DNA of 64,000 nt from Epiperipatus broadwayi (lineage: Eukaryota > Onychophora > Udeonychophora > Euonychophora > Peripatidae): contig JAQFVV010006272.1 of the NCBI GenBank assembly GCA_028023455.1, forward strand, positions 705,501-769,500, read 5' to 3'. The notes below the pieces were generated by a model. That model was not told where the DNA came from. It made no database searches and was given only the letters and a program-made list of their open reading frames with translations. This document shows, one piece after another, positions 35,050 to 48,440 of this stretch (within the stretch, counting starts at the first letter, position 1; each line of letters opens with the position of its first letter). The translations under genes were made by a program, and so were the position numbers.

Positions 35050-35500
35050 AAGTTAATGAGTTTGAAAGCCTTATCGAAGGAATGTATCTAAAAACAACCA
35101 ATGTATCTAAAAACATTGATAATGAAAGAAGCACTAGCCTGAAGGCATCAGAGAGGACAATATATATAGTTCTGAAACGTTTGAAAAAAAAGCCATCTTT
35201 GTTGCAGAAAAGTGCCAGTAAATTATGTGCTGTTCCAAATCATGAATTCAAAAAGTGTTCCTATCATGATAAGGGGCTAAATGTCAGGAATCTGGCTATT
35301 GTTCCTGAAGTCCCCTAAAAATCTTCAATGGTGCTGCTGAATCTTTTCTGGACCAATCATGCTGCTAAAATCATGAAAATTCATTAAAATACTGTTCAAG
35401 TAATTGACCAAATGGTGCCTATGTTTTTTTTACCAACTCAGACATGTAACCTCAGAACCAGCTCCGGAAGAAATGGGTAATATGTTTTCATAATGAACCT
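35050..35500 (+). pseudogene. Possible degenerate Tc1/mariner-type transposase fragment
   Basis: The frame from 35082 reads SERTIYIVLKRLKKKPSLLQKSASKL, which resembles the helix-turn-helix 'S..TV.RIL......KP....K...L' segment of Tc1/mariner-type transposases. Further on, in shifted frames, PTQTCNL/SDM.PQNQL loosely recalls the '...W..NSPDLNP' block. No DDE triad can be confirmed and no inverted terminal repeats were found. Base composition is a little less AT-rich than the flanks. The match is weak and may be chance. Confidence 0.25.
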
Positions 35501-36190
35501 TAAACTTTCTGGCCAGTTTCGAACTTTACTTTACACTCCCTTTTAGAGCTCTTTTATTCTTTAATGTAACAATCTTTATAAAACCTTTTATTCATGCTAC
35601 TGTAAATTTACATCGTAGTTCTCTCAACCTCTAGTCTTTAAACTTTCTCTTTTCTTACTTGCTGGTTCATTTACTATATTATATATATATTTATTGTGTG
35701 ATTTATTAATGTCATTTATTTTTAATTATATGCCAATAATCTTTCGACTCGAGGATGTCCTTTGTTTCTGTTGCCTTGTGCAAATAATAATATATTAATT
35801 CTAATAGTAATTCTCGCCCATTAGAACTAGATTTACCGTTCTATCAATTATCAAGTTGAAAAAGATTATTAAATGTGTGTGTTATTTTTATAATTAGCTA
35901 ATAATAAATTATTAGCTCCATTTTTAATCTATGCTCCAGCTATTTTTTGTATTCACCAATATGTATTTATTCATATCTAATCTTAAAATGTTTTTATTGC
36001 AAAAGGGCTGATAAAGGATCAAATATATTCTAATTCAACTTTATTATTTAAGATTCAGGAAGGGCACGATGATTGGGGCATAATTAATATGATTTACAAA
36101 TACTTTAATTTAAAATAGTTTTCATTAAAAGCTTGTTTGACTTTAATTAATTGATCAAGTCATCACATAGAGCATTCTATATATGTTTTA
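35501..36190. other. AT-rich sequence, no gene seen
   Basis: No ORF or repeat identity assigned. Contains a short (TA)n at 35680. Confidence 0.45.
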
Positions 36191-36500
36191 GTATTCAAAT
36201 GGTGACTAGTAAGTCATCATCTTCAATGTTGCTGACGTAGGGCAATCTTCTGCTCCGTTAGGCTGGTCGGTGATAACATTTCTGTTATTTTAAATTGTCG
36301 AGGAAGAAAGCACTTCCTCTCCTGTTCATATTAGTCAAGGGGCATAAGACTTGTCAGATGCAAGCCACCATAGGACTTCGATTATTGACTAGCTATTGTC
36401 TTTCAATTTCATTTTATAGCTCATAATTCGTCAGCACCGTTGCCTCTCTGTTCCAGTAAAGCCCGCTCTGATGCTCATAATTCGTGACGAAGTGATTTAA
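36191..36500. other. Less AT-rich island with hairpin and duplicated motif
   Basis: This stretch is clearly richer in G+C than the 10 kb around it. It holds a 7-bp hairpin GAGGAAG/CTTCCTC (36301-36320) and the direct repeat GCTCATAATTCGT (36419 and 36473). No frame is open throughout and no protein family was recognised. It could be an exon of a host gene, a conserved non-coding element, or an unrecognised transposon piece. Confidence 0.4.
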
Positions 36501-39500
36501 ATTAAAGTCCAACAAATTCTCCATTATATCTCAAAATAAGTTTTCTAATAAAGATTAAAGTTATGTCCTAAAATACACATCTTGCTCTTCATGAATGGAT
36601 TTGCGAATGTGAAAATAAATGTCACATTCTTTCATAACAAAATAGAGTAATAATTTCCTTTACTAATGAATACCTTTATCTGCCTTTTATTTTTTTGTTG
36701 GGGGGCATAGACAGATAGACTATCAAATATTGTGTAATACTTTTTGGCATATAACAAGGACTGCCACTCTTATTATTATTATAAATTCTGTTAAAGGCTA
36801 GAGGTAATTAATATAATCATTATTTAAAATTCAAACAAAACAAATTATTATTATTAAATATTTTCTAAACACACTTGTTTACTTAGTGCTTAATTCTTTC
36901 ATAATTATTTTAATGTTAATACTTGCTGTCTGTGTTGGAAACCCAAACATATGCATATGATTCGATTTAAAATTATTTTAGTTAGTTTATTATCAGATAA
37001 TAATGTCAGTTCAGGGGTCTCTAATCCTCACCAACCATTGAGCTAGTTTCTTGGCACATAGCACTGTGCTGTTGATTTAGATTTCTACTAATCTGAGCTG
37101 GTGAGTTGGGTTTGAATTCAGTTTTGAACCACCTGAGTTTGGATCTAACTTGCAGTTCTTTTGGTGGGTTTTTCCACTGGTATAAATGTGAATATTATTT
37201 TCACATGCTATAAATGGTTGTAAAAGATAGAGAAAAGTATAAAATAATGGAAACAATTTTTTATTCTATCTCTTCAGTAATTATTTACTAGTTTTAATGC
37301 TTTAAAAAAGGTAATAAGACAAATATTTTTTACTCTTTTCAGTAATTTATTTTTTTTAAAGAGAGGTAAATGAATGAAATTTTTTAAAATAAGATTGAAA
37401 TATTTTGTTAAATTTTCTTTTCATTAATTAAAGTTTTTTTTTCTTTTCTCTTTATCATATCATTTTTAATTTATTTCAATTATTAATCAATTAGTTTATT
37501 AAATAATTGTTAAAAATAATTGTTTTAACATCATTATTTCTCCAGCTATCTGCTCATGAATGGGCATTGTGACTAAATTTCATTATAGTATAATGCTTTA
37601 TGAATTTTTAAATTATTCCAGTAAAGTTATTCAGTTAGAGTAGAGTAAGCCTATAAATGTTTACTTTCTCTTGTACTTCAATAACAGTTCCTAGTCTTGT
37701 GATTTTGAGCTACCTCTTCTGATATGGTAAACACTTTTATAATGATAGGGCTTTTGCATAGGTGTATGTTTTTGAAGTTTTGTTTATTTACCTCCCATTT
37801 TTGTCATCCACAAGAACACAAATTTAAATTTTTTTAAATTTTTATGAAGGGTCATACCAATTGAGAATGAAGTAGGAGTTAATGCTTATGTCATTTATAG
37901 GTCTGATGGCTTGAAGGGAACTTATAATGCCAGGAGTCTTCACAGCCAGTACCTTGTAAATAACCAGTAGTATGTTGGCCTTGAATCATTACATATATAT
38001 ATATTGTAAATATCGATAAGTCTATCTATATTTTGAAAATTATCATTTGTTATATATATATATATAAAAAACCTCTTTGAGTTGATGTTTATACATGAAG
38101 TATTATTATTGTTTATGGTTATTAGGTATAGTTATTGTTTGAAGTTATTATTTTATTTATATGTTGATGGTACATCGTTATGAATATTTAATTATTATAA
38201 ATAAATAAAGACATATAAATTGTTGATTATAAAAAAATTATTTTATTTGCAGTGATTATTAAAAAAATGCAATATTATTATTTATGTATATTTTTAAAGC
38301 TGTCAAGTAAATTTTCAATTTAATATTTTTTATATATATATGTTTGATATTTTATTTTTTTTAATGTTAATTGTTTAAAAGAAAACATGTGTAACGAGGG
38401 TTTTCAAAACAGCTTTTGCTAGCATGTGGAGCAACAACAAAAAGAAGCCATTAGTATTAGTAGGATGGTGATTAGAAAAACAAAAGGATAAAGTTTTGTT
38501 GTACTTTGCTTCTTTGAAATTACCATTCTTCAGAATATTGGAATAAGATAGATTTTTATGGTAAATACATAAATCATGACAGGCTAATAGAAATATATCG
38601 CAGCCAAGAGGCTGCACCATTTTCTTTCATTTATTCCAAAGCAGTTTAAAAAGAAAAAACTAAGAAAATTTCAATACATATATTTCATCGCGTCTGAAGC
38701 CGAAATTTGACATAGCTATCTGGAATCTATAATGGTCAATCTAATAATAATCTGGAGGTAACTAGAATTAATATATTGGATTTAACATTTCAATTTATTT
38801 ATTTATTTCTCAAGGAAAGAAATTTTAGAAGGATAAAAATATACATATATCCAAGAATTGACAATTTTCTCTAACGTGATAGTTTCCTCACCTTAACTAG
38901 AATGCATTCTAATATTAAACGGCTAAAGAAATAAAACAAGGGAATAAGTTGACTTTTGAAGGAAAACTGGACATGTGAACTTTGAAAGGTAGTTAATAAT
39001 TTTATATGTATAAATGATATATAAATATATTTTTGAGATTGATATTTTTGTTTACTTTTATTTTTCATTATAAAAATATAACGTTTTATAAATATTTAAT
39101 TCAAGCGTCTTGCTTTCTAACAGCAATAAATGTTTAACAGGTGTTAAAATCAACATTTAAGTAATTTAAAATCTTAAAGTATGGCTTATAAGTTTGGGTT
39201 GCATATGAGTTGTTATGTATATTTTAATAAGTAAATTTATATTCGCAAATTTTTATTAAAAAAAAAATGTTTTATTATTAATTTATTTCCTTTTTTTTTT
39301 TTTAACTTTATATAATGATTCTTATGCATACCAAAACAATAATTTATATGTATTTGCTGTATATAATATTTTTTTATATTATTTTAAATATCTGAAAAAT
39401 ATAAGTATGGATTTGTATTTATATTGACATCTACTTGTTAAGCACAGATATGTCTTTATATATTTAATATATATACTTATTGCAAGTATATATATGTATA
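36501..39500. other. Gene-poor AT-rich region
   Basis: No gene supported. A TTTGAATTC motif with nearby GGTTTGAATTCAG (37110) is B-box-like but isolated. Several short (TA)n runs occur (37990, 38052, 39470). The left part of LTR family C may extend into 38.7-39.5 kb, but I cannot fix a border. Confidence 0.4.
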
Positions 39501-39519
39501 TTTAGTATTTGGGTTTGTA

Positions 39520-40454
39520 TTTAAAACATTGATATTACCTAAAATTAAACCATAATATAAAATAAAGGATGTACTATTTGTTTTATAAGTAATGCCTTTG
39601 TAATTTATTTGAAAGAGTATTAATATTTTATTCTTATTTTTCTTTTAATGCCAGAGTCATTGTGAAATTAATTGAATTCACAATTTAATAGAGGATAACT
39701 TCACATTTCATTTATTGTTTAGTCTTTAGGACACTTACACATATTATTATTCATTGATATGTTTAGATATACATAAATTTACATAATAGATGTGTATATT
39801 GGATTTAATAGAATTCCCTTTGTTTCTGATATATGTTTGATTAGTTAGTCATATCAACCTTGAAAATAAATTATAATGATAGATCTCATTGCTCTGTATG
39901 ATTTTAGATTTATTTCATGTATAGCTAGTTGGAAGGGCATATAAACAATTTATTTAAATATAACTGGGATAATTTTGTCTTTCTTCATTTAAATTATACA
40001 ATTTATTATATTAGGCTTTCTCAACAATTGGATTCATTAGATTATATATATTCTATTACGTTTATCATCCAATGTTTGAAGCATTATTTTCTTCTCATAT
40101 ATTGACGTTCCATTACATTTGAGGTATAATATGTTTATATGATATATTGTCCATTACATTTGGCACCACAAACTGTTGGTCCCAGTTAACTGATGATTGG
40201 TATAATGGAGTAAAAGTATGTTCCATTACATTTGAATGCTACAACGTGGTCAGCATAATATGTTCGTTTAATTATTCATTACATTTGGTGTATCAAAGTT
40301 AGGGGCTTGGTTAACTAATGATTATTGTTGCAAAAGTTCATATGTTTATTTTCATTTGAGATCATATAAAGATACATTCCATTATATTTGGCTTTCCCAA
40401 TGTTTGGGGCCTTCTTTCTTCAATTTAAATGGAATGCAGCAAGTACGTTCCATT

Positions 40455-40457
<3 letters not shown>
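39520..40457 (+). repeat. LTR-like element, family C, copy A (right part)
   Basis: It aligns with 61085-61846: shared landmarks AATTCCCTTTGTTTC, AACC.TGAAAATAAATTAT, GCTCTGTA and the final array of TTCYATTACATTTGG units. It ends GTTCCATTACA and runs into (TA)n. The TTACA end next to TA repeats parallels the other LTR-like elements here. Start not resolved. Confidence 0.65.
40051..40457 (+). repeat. Array of LTR-end plus primer-binding-site-like units
   Basis: Copies of TTCYATTACA followed by TTTGG... occur at 40051, 40108, 40149, 40220, 40275 and 40376, and a last one (40448-40457) is the element terminus. Most continue with a degenerate version of TGGCGCCCAACGTGGGGC, the primer site complementary to animal tRNA-Lys. 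The clearest are TTTGGCTTTCCCAATGTTTG (from 40385), and CAACGTGG at 40241. Unit spacing is irregular, about 40-100 bases. Confidence 0.65.
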
Positions 40458-40491
<34 letters not shown>

Positions 40492-40517
40492 CATTATATA
40501 TATATATATATATATAT
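40458..40517. repeat. (TA)n tract joining two elements
   Basis: Two TA runs split by AAATCATT separate the family C terminus (…TTACA) from the start TGTACCC of the long repeat copy 2. Confidence 0.85.
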
Positions 40518-43500
40518 TGTACCCTCACTTCCAGGAAATATAATATATCATAAAATGGGTCTAGCTCAGATAATAATTACGCTCAGCTAAAATGCATATA
40601 ATTGATAATAAAATATTCTACATTAATGTTAATTGTTTTACTAGCTCAAATTAATACAATAATAATATGGTTTGGTTTATAAATTAAATAAATAAATAAA
40701 TATTTAATTAAATCATGAGACTAGAAAGTGAGATACAAGTGGTAATAAAGAATTACATTGAGCCAATATCCCACAGGATACTATCTCAATGGCATAAGAA
40801 CACTATCCCCCTATTACTATCTCAAATAATAAATCTATAGCATTCTTATGACTTCAACAATAATTAATTATTAAGATTATACTAATAAATGAATCTTAAT
40901 CTTTTTATTTAAAATAATCTAGCTAAAATAATCTCAGGTTCCCAAACTAATTTAAGTCAATCAAAATTACTGTAGTAAACTATGATAAGGGATTTATATC
41001 ATACTCAACCACACCTAACTAATAACAATAATAATAAATAATAATAATAATCTTCATTGTATGATTTAATCTTACCTATCTTCCCCCATTATAATTCTTA
41101 TCAACAACAATAACAATAAAGAAATAATATAACAAAATATTTTATCTTCCATATGCTACTGTAAATAAAATATGTGGTAGTATCTTAAAATCTGAAAAAT
41201 ATATGTGTGGCAATGAATAACATTATAATTATGTATAATATTATAACAACTTATGACCATAAAGATAATGTAAATGTATTTTCTTAAATAAATAATCTTA
41301 AGAAGAAAATATTATAATTCCTAAATAATACTTTTATTTATTAATGTGCAAATATTATGTTTTGTTTCAAACCCTCTATGGTCAATGTTTTGCAGTATGG
41401 AAAGAAATTAGCTTAACACACAAACTTAGAAAACAAGTTTAACAAAATTTTATTACAATAAAATAAACAATAATCTATTTAGAGTATTTACAGTTTTCAA
41501 ATAAATCTTACATCATTACAATTTCCAGTTTTCTCACAATAAAAACTAATAAAAATATAAAACATTAAGTCTTCACTCCGACTTTTAAAATAATGTGTCT
41601 ATTTCTACATATTCATCTGAATTCTAATAATAATGATAATAATTACATAACTTTTTTTTATATTATTCATCATTAAGAGTAACTACGATATGCTTCCTTT
41701 AAACATACATCAGTTATGAGGCATAACAGAAAATACAAAATTAATAATACTAATATGTATCTCATAATTTATTATCAATTACTAAATTAGTTTATCATAA
41801 CAATGTTGTTACTGTTAACCAAAAACATATTCATTTTGGTTCATTAATAAATGAGTGGACACAATTGATAATCTAATTGTCATATATAATATCTCTTACT
41901 TAGTATTGATCTAATATGAAATAGCTGCAAGTATTGATGTATTTCTTTATCATTAAATAATAACTAAGAAATATAGCTTTGCTTTATCTTATACTGTTTT
42001 GTTTTAATACACTATCCATTAAAAAAATATGGAATACCTATAAGTTTTAAAAATCTTAAAGTTATTCAAATTCGTAAACAACCTCATTTATCATGTACAT
42101 ACTTTTATGAAATATATTTATTAAAAAATAAAAATATAGAAAATATTTTATAATTCTTTATGTTTAATTCTTAATTCCATTTGCATTTATTCTTATCATC
42201 CTTCTAAGTAAACAAACCTTAAATTCTAAAATTATCTATTATTTTCCATTAAAATACAATTCTGTATGATGTAATACTTTAGAAAATCATGATAGTGAAC
42301 AGATGCATAGGTATAGGGACAAACTAGAGCCTCAACTCAATAGTACATATATTAGATAGACATCATGGTACAGTGTATAAATGAAATAGGGGCATGACTT
42401 ATCTGTCTAATGACCTCCACTACAACAACAATATCCAAGCTATATCTTCAGCTTTTTGGAACATCAATATTCAGTATAAAAAAGTAAACACTGCCCACAG
42501 AAAATATACAAGCTACAGGTCTCTATTATCTGTACCTGCATAATTAATAAGATCATAAAGATTATTCCTGTTCCCATAACAAAAACTACACTAAAAGCAC
42601 CTCTTTGGTTACAAATTTTCTTATAGATTTATCAATCTACATCGACAATAATTCTGACAACATATCAAAATAACAAATAAAATTCACCTATAAATATAAT
42701 GATTTCAACTGATCAACAAGAAAAGGTTATTTCACTTTCTTATCAAATATTCTTGAACGAAATACAAATGACTATTACCAATACTTTAAACATCTAAGAA
42801 GTACTAAAGTTCTTTATAAAAGAATTATATAATTATTCATTATTAAGTTGTATTATACCAGTAATATGGAATAAAAGTATGCATATTTTTATAATAAATA
42901 ACTTCTAACTTCTATAAGCTTTATGTGTGTATAATGTATTCACACGTAACCCATACGTTCATACTATAACATTATATAATTTGTTGATTATCTAAAAAAG
43001 AAAAATACATCATAAAAATATTAATATTTACAACTATTACCTAAGTGATATCTACTTGTCAACCACTTATATGACATCTTCTGGTACACAATTAAAAATA
43101 AACATTGCATAGTATAACATACATTCCATACTATCAAACTTAAAATATTAAACTCCTTAAATTATTAAGATATCTTTTATAAAAATTACAATATTATTAG
43201 TGAATAATTAATCTTTTATGTACCTATCTTATTCCAATTATTAAATAACATTACAATTAATACTAGGGTTAATTTTTAAAAAAAATAAGTCAAAGACATA
43301 TTTACGTATAAACTTCTATGATTAATGTTCTTTACACAAAAAAAAATAAAAAAATGTTTTTATTTCCTTGAAGATTCTTTATCAACTCTTGAGGAGCGAT
43401 TGAAACCACCAACACTTATTGCTATGTTTTTTGTTTGAACGCTTGATGATGAAAAACAAAATTCTCTTCCCCTAAAAATTGATGCATGATCTGTAGATTC

Positions 43501-44179
43501 CTTCCAAACATAATGAACGAAAGTTAAAATAAATAATAAAAAAAAATGAAAAGTCGACGTCTAGAAATCTGAAATTATTGATAAAAATAATCACTGATCT
43601 GTTCTGAAAAAGTTTTTAAAATAATAGTTCATTGTCTCTATTATTCAGAACAGTGATTATTGAAATAGTTTAAACTTAGAATATTTAAAAAATAACACTT
43701 CAAAGTTTTTCTTCCTTAGGATCCTATGCTGGTTGACAGTGTCATTGACACAGCTATATGAATTTGGACATCTGGATATGATTTTTGCGCATTTTTTTTT
43801 AAAAATATTTCCAGGAATTAATATTTACTTATTATTCATAATTTTATCATATATAAGGTTTATTTGTCAGGATATACATTATTATTTATCCAAGGATACT
43901 TTCCTTTTCATTATTTGTTTCAATTATCGGTCTTTCCAAAAATTATTATAATGTGTGTAGTTTTTAAAAAATAGTAAAGACTTATTGGTTGTTTTCTCAT
44001 CCCTGGTATTCGCCACAGGATGGTGTTGGTGCTAATCAAAAACATATACGTATAATGATTCCGGGGCCGGACCTAAATGATCGATTTGATCTAAAAAGAT
44101 CTGATTTCTTAGATTTGTAATAAAATATTCTACTAACTAATACTATTATATGATGTTAGTTTTTTTCATTTTTGTAAAT

Positions 44180-44525
44180 GTTTATTAATCTTATCTTGTT
44201 TTTTAGTTTGTGTGTGTGTGTGTCTTTTTAAAGTTACAGTGTTTTTCTAACTTTTTTGGGGGGGACTTTATGTGTGTCTTTTTAAAGTTATGGTACTTTT
44301 TTTTGCAAGAGTAAATCAATCATTTGATTCAAAAGCAAGATGTAATAAGTCAATGTTTATTAATCTTAGATTGTTTTTGAGTTTGGGTGTGTGTCTTTAA
44401 AGTTACGGGGCTTTTTCTCATATTTTTTTTGGGACTTTACGTGTGTCTTTTTTTTAAAGTTATGGTATTTTCAGTCAAGAGTAAAAATCAATTATTTTTA
44501 TTAAAAAAGCAATATGTAATTCTAA
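44180..44525 (+). repeat. Tandem duplication inside the DNA transposon
   Basis: Two ~170-base units (44180-44345, 44357-44523) share GTGTGTCTTTTTAAAGTTA, GGGACTTTA.GTGTGTC, AAAGTTATGGTA and CAAGAGTAAA. The similarity is clear despite G- and T-run length differences. Confidence 0.7.
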
Positions 44526-44567
44526 ATCTATCAAAAGTAACATCATTTATATACTACAATTTGGAAT

Positions 44568-44820
44568 TGATACCTGACTACTGTTAGTAAGGACAGTCAT
44601 TGAAAGACTCAATTGAAAAATGATACCCGACTAATTTCCGTTTTCTTTTTTTGGGGGACAGTAATGAATCAGAAAGTGGGTTGTTTTTGTTAACTCTGTC
44701 TTTATAAAAAGGATACCATTATTGAAATAATAAATTTTAAAATGATAGCTGACTAATTTGCGTTTCTTTTGACAGTAATTAATCAGAAAGCGGGTTTCTT
44801 TTTTTTTTTTTTTTGGTAAA
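44568..44820 (+). repeat. Subterminal repeat motifs (left end of the transposon)
   Basis: The motif GACTAATTT.CGTTT...GACAGTAATTAATCAGAAAG.GGGTTG occurs near 44629 and 44752. Related motifs recur near the other end, at 48454-48483 and 48556-48616, in the same orientation. Repeated subterminal motifs are commonly transposase binding sites. Confidence 0.55.
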
Positions 44821-45467
44821 TCTTGTGTATATATTGTGCCATTACAATTTAGTCAGTAGCTAAATTTGTAGTAATGTGCATAAAAGAAAATGTAAAACAA
44901 AAATCATCATCACATTTTTATATAAAAAGGAATCTGTAGGGCATCCAAGTTTAAACCCTATAAGATCCAATTCTAAAAGCTTAAGATAGAAAGAGAGTGG
45001 GGCAAGTTATTTTCTTCATTTGTCTGTGTGTTGATAAAAAACTCAAAAAGAGTTTTACACACAGTTAATTGTTCAGTATTTAATTTTTTTTTGTTAAAAA
45101 ATAAAGTTATAACGCATATTTATAGGCAGTGTGTGTTATAAAAGCTATTTAGTTAGCCACTTCTAAATTACACATGTTAACTTTCTTTAAAACTAACCTA
45201 CACTTGCTAAATTTTGATATCTTATTCTATACTTCTATTTTTGCTTTTCTATATTTGGATTTAGAAGCTAAGGATTTAATTTTAAATATTAGGGTTATAA
45301 TTACTAAGCTAATAATTAGATTATTTTAATGTCAGTTTATAAATAATTTGAATGAGTGTGTGTGTACATTGCATACATAAACTACATTTTTATTTATTAA
45401 ATATTGAGAGAGAAAAAGAAAATCTGTTATATTTTTTTTTCTTACTCAACAATTTTTTTTGTATTAT

Positions 45468-45644
45468 AAGGGTTGTTTTTCTGTTGAAAAACTTAGAGAT
45501 GATGTGAGAAGTCTAATTTTAAAAATGTCTCATCTTAAGATCAAAAGAAAGAAGCTCAAATTTGAGATGTTACATAGGTGTAAAAAAGGATTAAGACTAT
45601 TTTTTCCTTCAAAACAAAAGTTTGTCTGGAAACCAGATGTGTAA
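45468..45644 (+). CDS. Exon-like ORF with a leucine-zipper-like segment in the DNA transposon
   Basis: A T-rich tract ending in ATTATAAG (45461-45468) looks like a 3' splice acceptor. The following frame reads GCFSVEKLRDDV and then four Leu-led heptads (LRDDVRS, LILKMSH, LKIKRKK, LKFEMLH), a predicted coiled coil with basic character. It ends WKPDV and TAA at 45642-45644. It lies inside the 8-bp-duplication transposon, so it could be one exon of its transposase. P-superfamily transposases carry a leucine zipper behind an N-terminal THAP domain, but no THAP motif was found, so this link is speculative. It may also be chance. Confidence 0.3.
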   Translation, partial: KGCFSVEKLRDDVRSLILKMSHLKIKRKKLKFEMLHRCKKGLRLFFPSKQKFVWKPDV

Positions 45645-48440
45645 TTTTTTTTAATGTTCCTAAAAAAAAAGATTGCACGCTCTAGCTGAAAACGAATTGG
45701 TCAAAAATAGAAATAGAAAATTGGATATAATAGCAGTCTGGAAAATCAGTTGATATTATAGAGACTTTTAAAATATTGAAACTAGAAAAGACAAGGATTT
45801 TTAATTTGACCCGATATCCTTTTTTTTTTTGAAAATCATTTTTTTAATATAAAGTTTTGAAGGTTAAAAATATGGGGATGTCGGGCTAGAAAAAAATATG
45901 TATGTCTCATCGTGGGACTTTTTCCAGGCCACCTTGGAACCAGCATATCATATAGGAAAGAAAAGATGTCCTGTCTGAAAAATAATATTCTACACCTTCC
46001 AACTGACTGACAGAAATAAGATGTTTTTGGATGGAGAGAAGAAAACATTCATCTGCATTTGGAGGTGATCAAAAAAAAAGTAATCTACTGATAAATATTA
46101 AATCATCAAGTCCAATTAATTGTTCCAGTAACTGAGTTTAAACCCAAGAAAAATTATAAATGTGAAAACAACTGCTGTACTTCATCCACTAAAAGAATCA
46201 TGCTTGACAGAAAGAGAGTAAAAGTTCATATAATGATTTCCAAATTGTCCACTAAAGCAAAGAACCTCAATAGGATCATCATCATCAAATAATTATACAC
46301 CTCAAGAAAGAGATTGTTCCAAAGAAAAATGGAAATAGTAGCTGCAAAATATAGACATTGAACAAGATAAATTTGAATTATTGGAAGTTGCTACAAAGAA
46401 TAGAACTGGTAATATAATTTTTTTATATATTTTCTTTATATCAGAAACTTAGTAAAATTTCAGCAACAAAGTGGTATATTTTGTTTAAAGAACTTTTAAA
46501 ACAACCAAGATCAATTGAAACCCAGAATTTCTTAATAATGATAAACATAAGCTTCATATATGTACTAAAATTATGATTGTCTACTAACTTAAAGTTATGA
46601 AATGTTATTAAAATGTAAACATTTTTTTTTATTATTATTTTGTTTTAAATAATATTTTTGTTATTATGGGGATAAAACACACACATACATAATATAATAC
46701 TTGTTGCATATATGTAATTGTGTGTGAATGTAAATCAATAGGCAATATTAGGAATATTAGAGTATTGTGTTTTAAGTTAAAGTATAGCATTTCAGAGGGT
46801 AGAAGGGAGGGGGAGAAAAATAATTTAAAACTTGTTTCTAAAACTTGCTCTTTCCAATTTTATTAACATTTATTTTTGTCATTTTACTTTACATATTAGA
46901 TTTATAAAGGTATATGTGTGAAAGAGAAAAGAGAGAGAAAAAAGGTGTTTATTTATTTATTTTTTTTGAGACATTTTCTAGTGTAGTGAAAATCATGGTC
47001 AATGTGACATCCAATTTGAAATACATTTATGGGAAAGGGGGAAGAATTTAAAATTAATGTTATGATTTTAAAACAGTCGAGTATGATTATTGTTGTTATT
47101 GTTAATATCAATTTTCATGTAGATATAGAAATTTTTATGTATATGTTAGAAATGCAGCAATAAATATTAGTTTATTTTATTAAATGAGGCGTATATATTT
47201 CATTAAGAATAGTCTTTCTTAAGTGTGATCATTCATCATCAAGGTGAATATTAGCTTTTAAAGTTCCAATTAGATATACTAAAATTAAGCAATAATTATG
47301 AATTTCTTTATAAAAATTAGGTTTATGATTGGGTTTAGTCCTAAAGCTGTGGTTAACCATTATCATTATCATTATCATCATCGTCATCATCACATTTTAA
47401 TTAATGAGCTGTCTAAATGTTTAAAGGCCATAAATAAATATTGATTTCATAGTATTTAGTGATTTCTGAATAATTATCATAACCACTACCCCATCATCTA
47501 TTTCATGCAAGGATGAGTGAATTGCCATCCTAAATTAATAATAATAATCTAAGCTAGTAAAACTTGTAAAGAAAAATATTGAAACACATTTATTATGTTG
47601 AGATCTAAGAAATGATTTCTGTCTAATGAATTTATATACTCCACTTTAGTTTAAGGATGTTTTATGTTTAACTAAATATTATTGCATACAGTGATATGGG
47701 TCGAAAAGCAAAATCCTCCAATTTTATTAGAAATAAAGTACCAAAAAGGGATTCAAACCTGGTACATGTGAAAAAGTTATAAATATAACTTTGTCTAGGT
47801 CCAGCTAACCTAGTGGCGCCCTGATAGATCGTATTCACTTGTTGTTCACATAGATATGCACTTCAGATCCAACCAAGAGATAAGAGTGAGTAAAATCTAC
47901 AGTTGGATATATTGAGAGATATTTGATTGAGTTACCAGTGTACTCACTCACTTGATTTCCATATACCTGAGTTATAATGGTTTGTTCTGAATAATTTCTT
48001 ATAGTTTGATCTACTTGTTTATTGTTGATACAATGCCTGCCTAACCAAGGTTTGAAATAAATTGGCCAGACACCTTAAATGATTAGTCTCCAGGCATTAG
48101 TGTTTATAATTATTGATAATGTGATATCTTTAATTTCTAATTAGAGAAATATGTTTCATTTAATCCAACATTATTTTAAATATTATGATCTTATACATTA
48201 TAGACTACTCAGATATGGTAATATTTATATTTGAATTCTTTGGAGCTCCGTATTTAAGTTACAATGAGTCTTAATTCTTTTTGATCACTTAATTTAGTTA
48301 CAACTTCTTTTGATCTACTTTTATTTATGTTACAATGGATCTTTGATCACTGTAATATTTATGTTACAATATATAAAAAAAAATACCGTAATTCAAATAC
48401 TCTATTGAAAAAAACCAAACTCTATTGAATTTGCTTTTTT
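45645..48440. other. Interior of the DNA transposon, no intact gene
   Basis: No transposase catalytic motif could be read. The minus-strand frame at 45836-46048 has no recognised signature. A B-box-like GGTTTGAATCCC (minus strand, 47753-47764) with TAGCTGGACC upstream (47803-47812) marks a possible tRNA-derived SINE. A four-fold ATTTATGTTACAATGGATC-type repeat lies at 48250-48370. Confidence 0.4.
47750..47830 (-). repeat. Possible tRNA-derived SINE inside the DNA transposon
   Basis: Minus strand: TAGCTGGACC resembles an A box. A strong stem AAGTTAT/ATAACTT sits in the anticodon-arm position. CCAGGTTTGAATCCC is a good B box. Order and spacing fit a tRNA head; the acceptor stem is not clear. 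Confidence 0.4.

Noticed and set aside
40051-40457. CRISPR-like array reading of the repeated ATTACATTTG units
   Set aside because: Eukaryotic context, irregular spacing, degenerate repeats and a matching copy at 61.6 kb fit an LTR-associated minisatellite.
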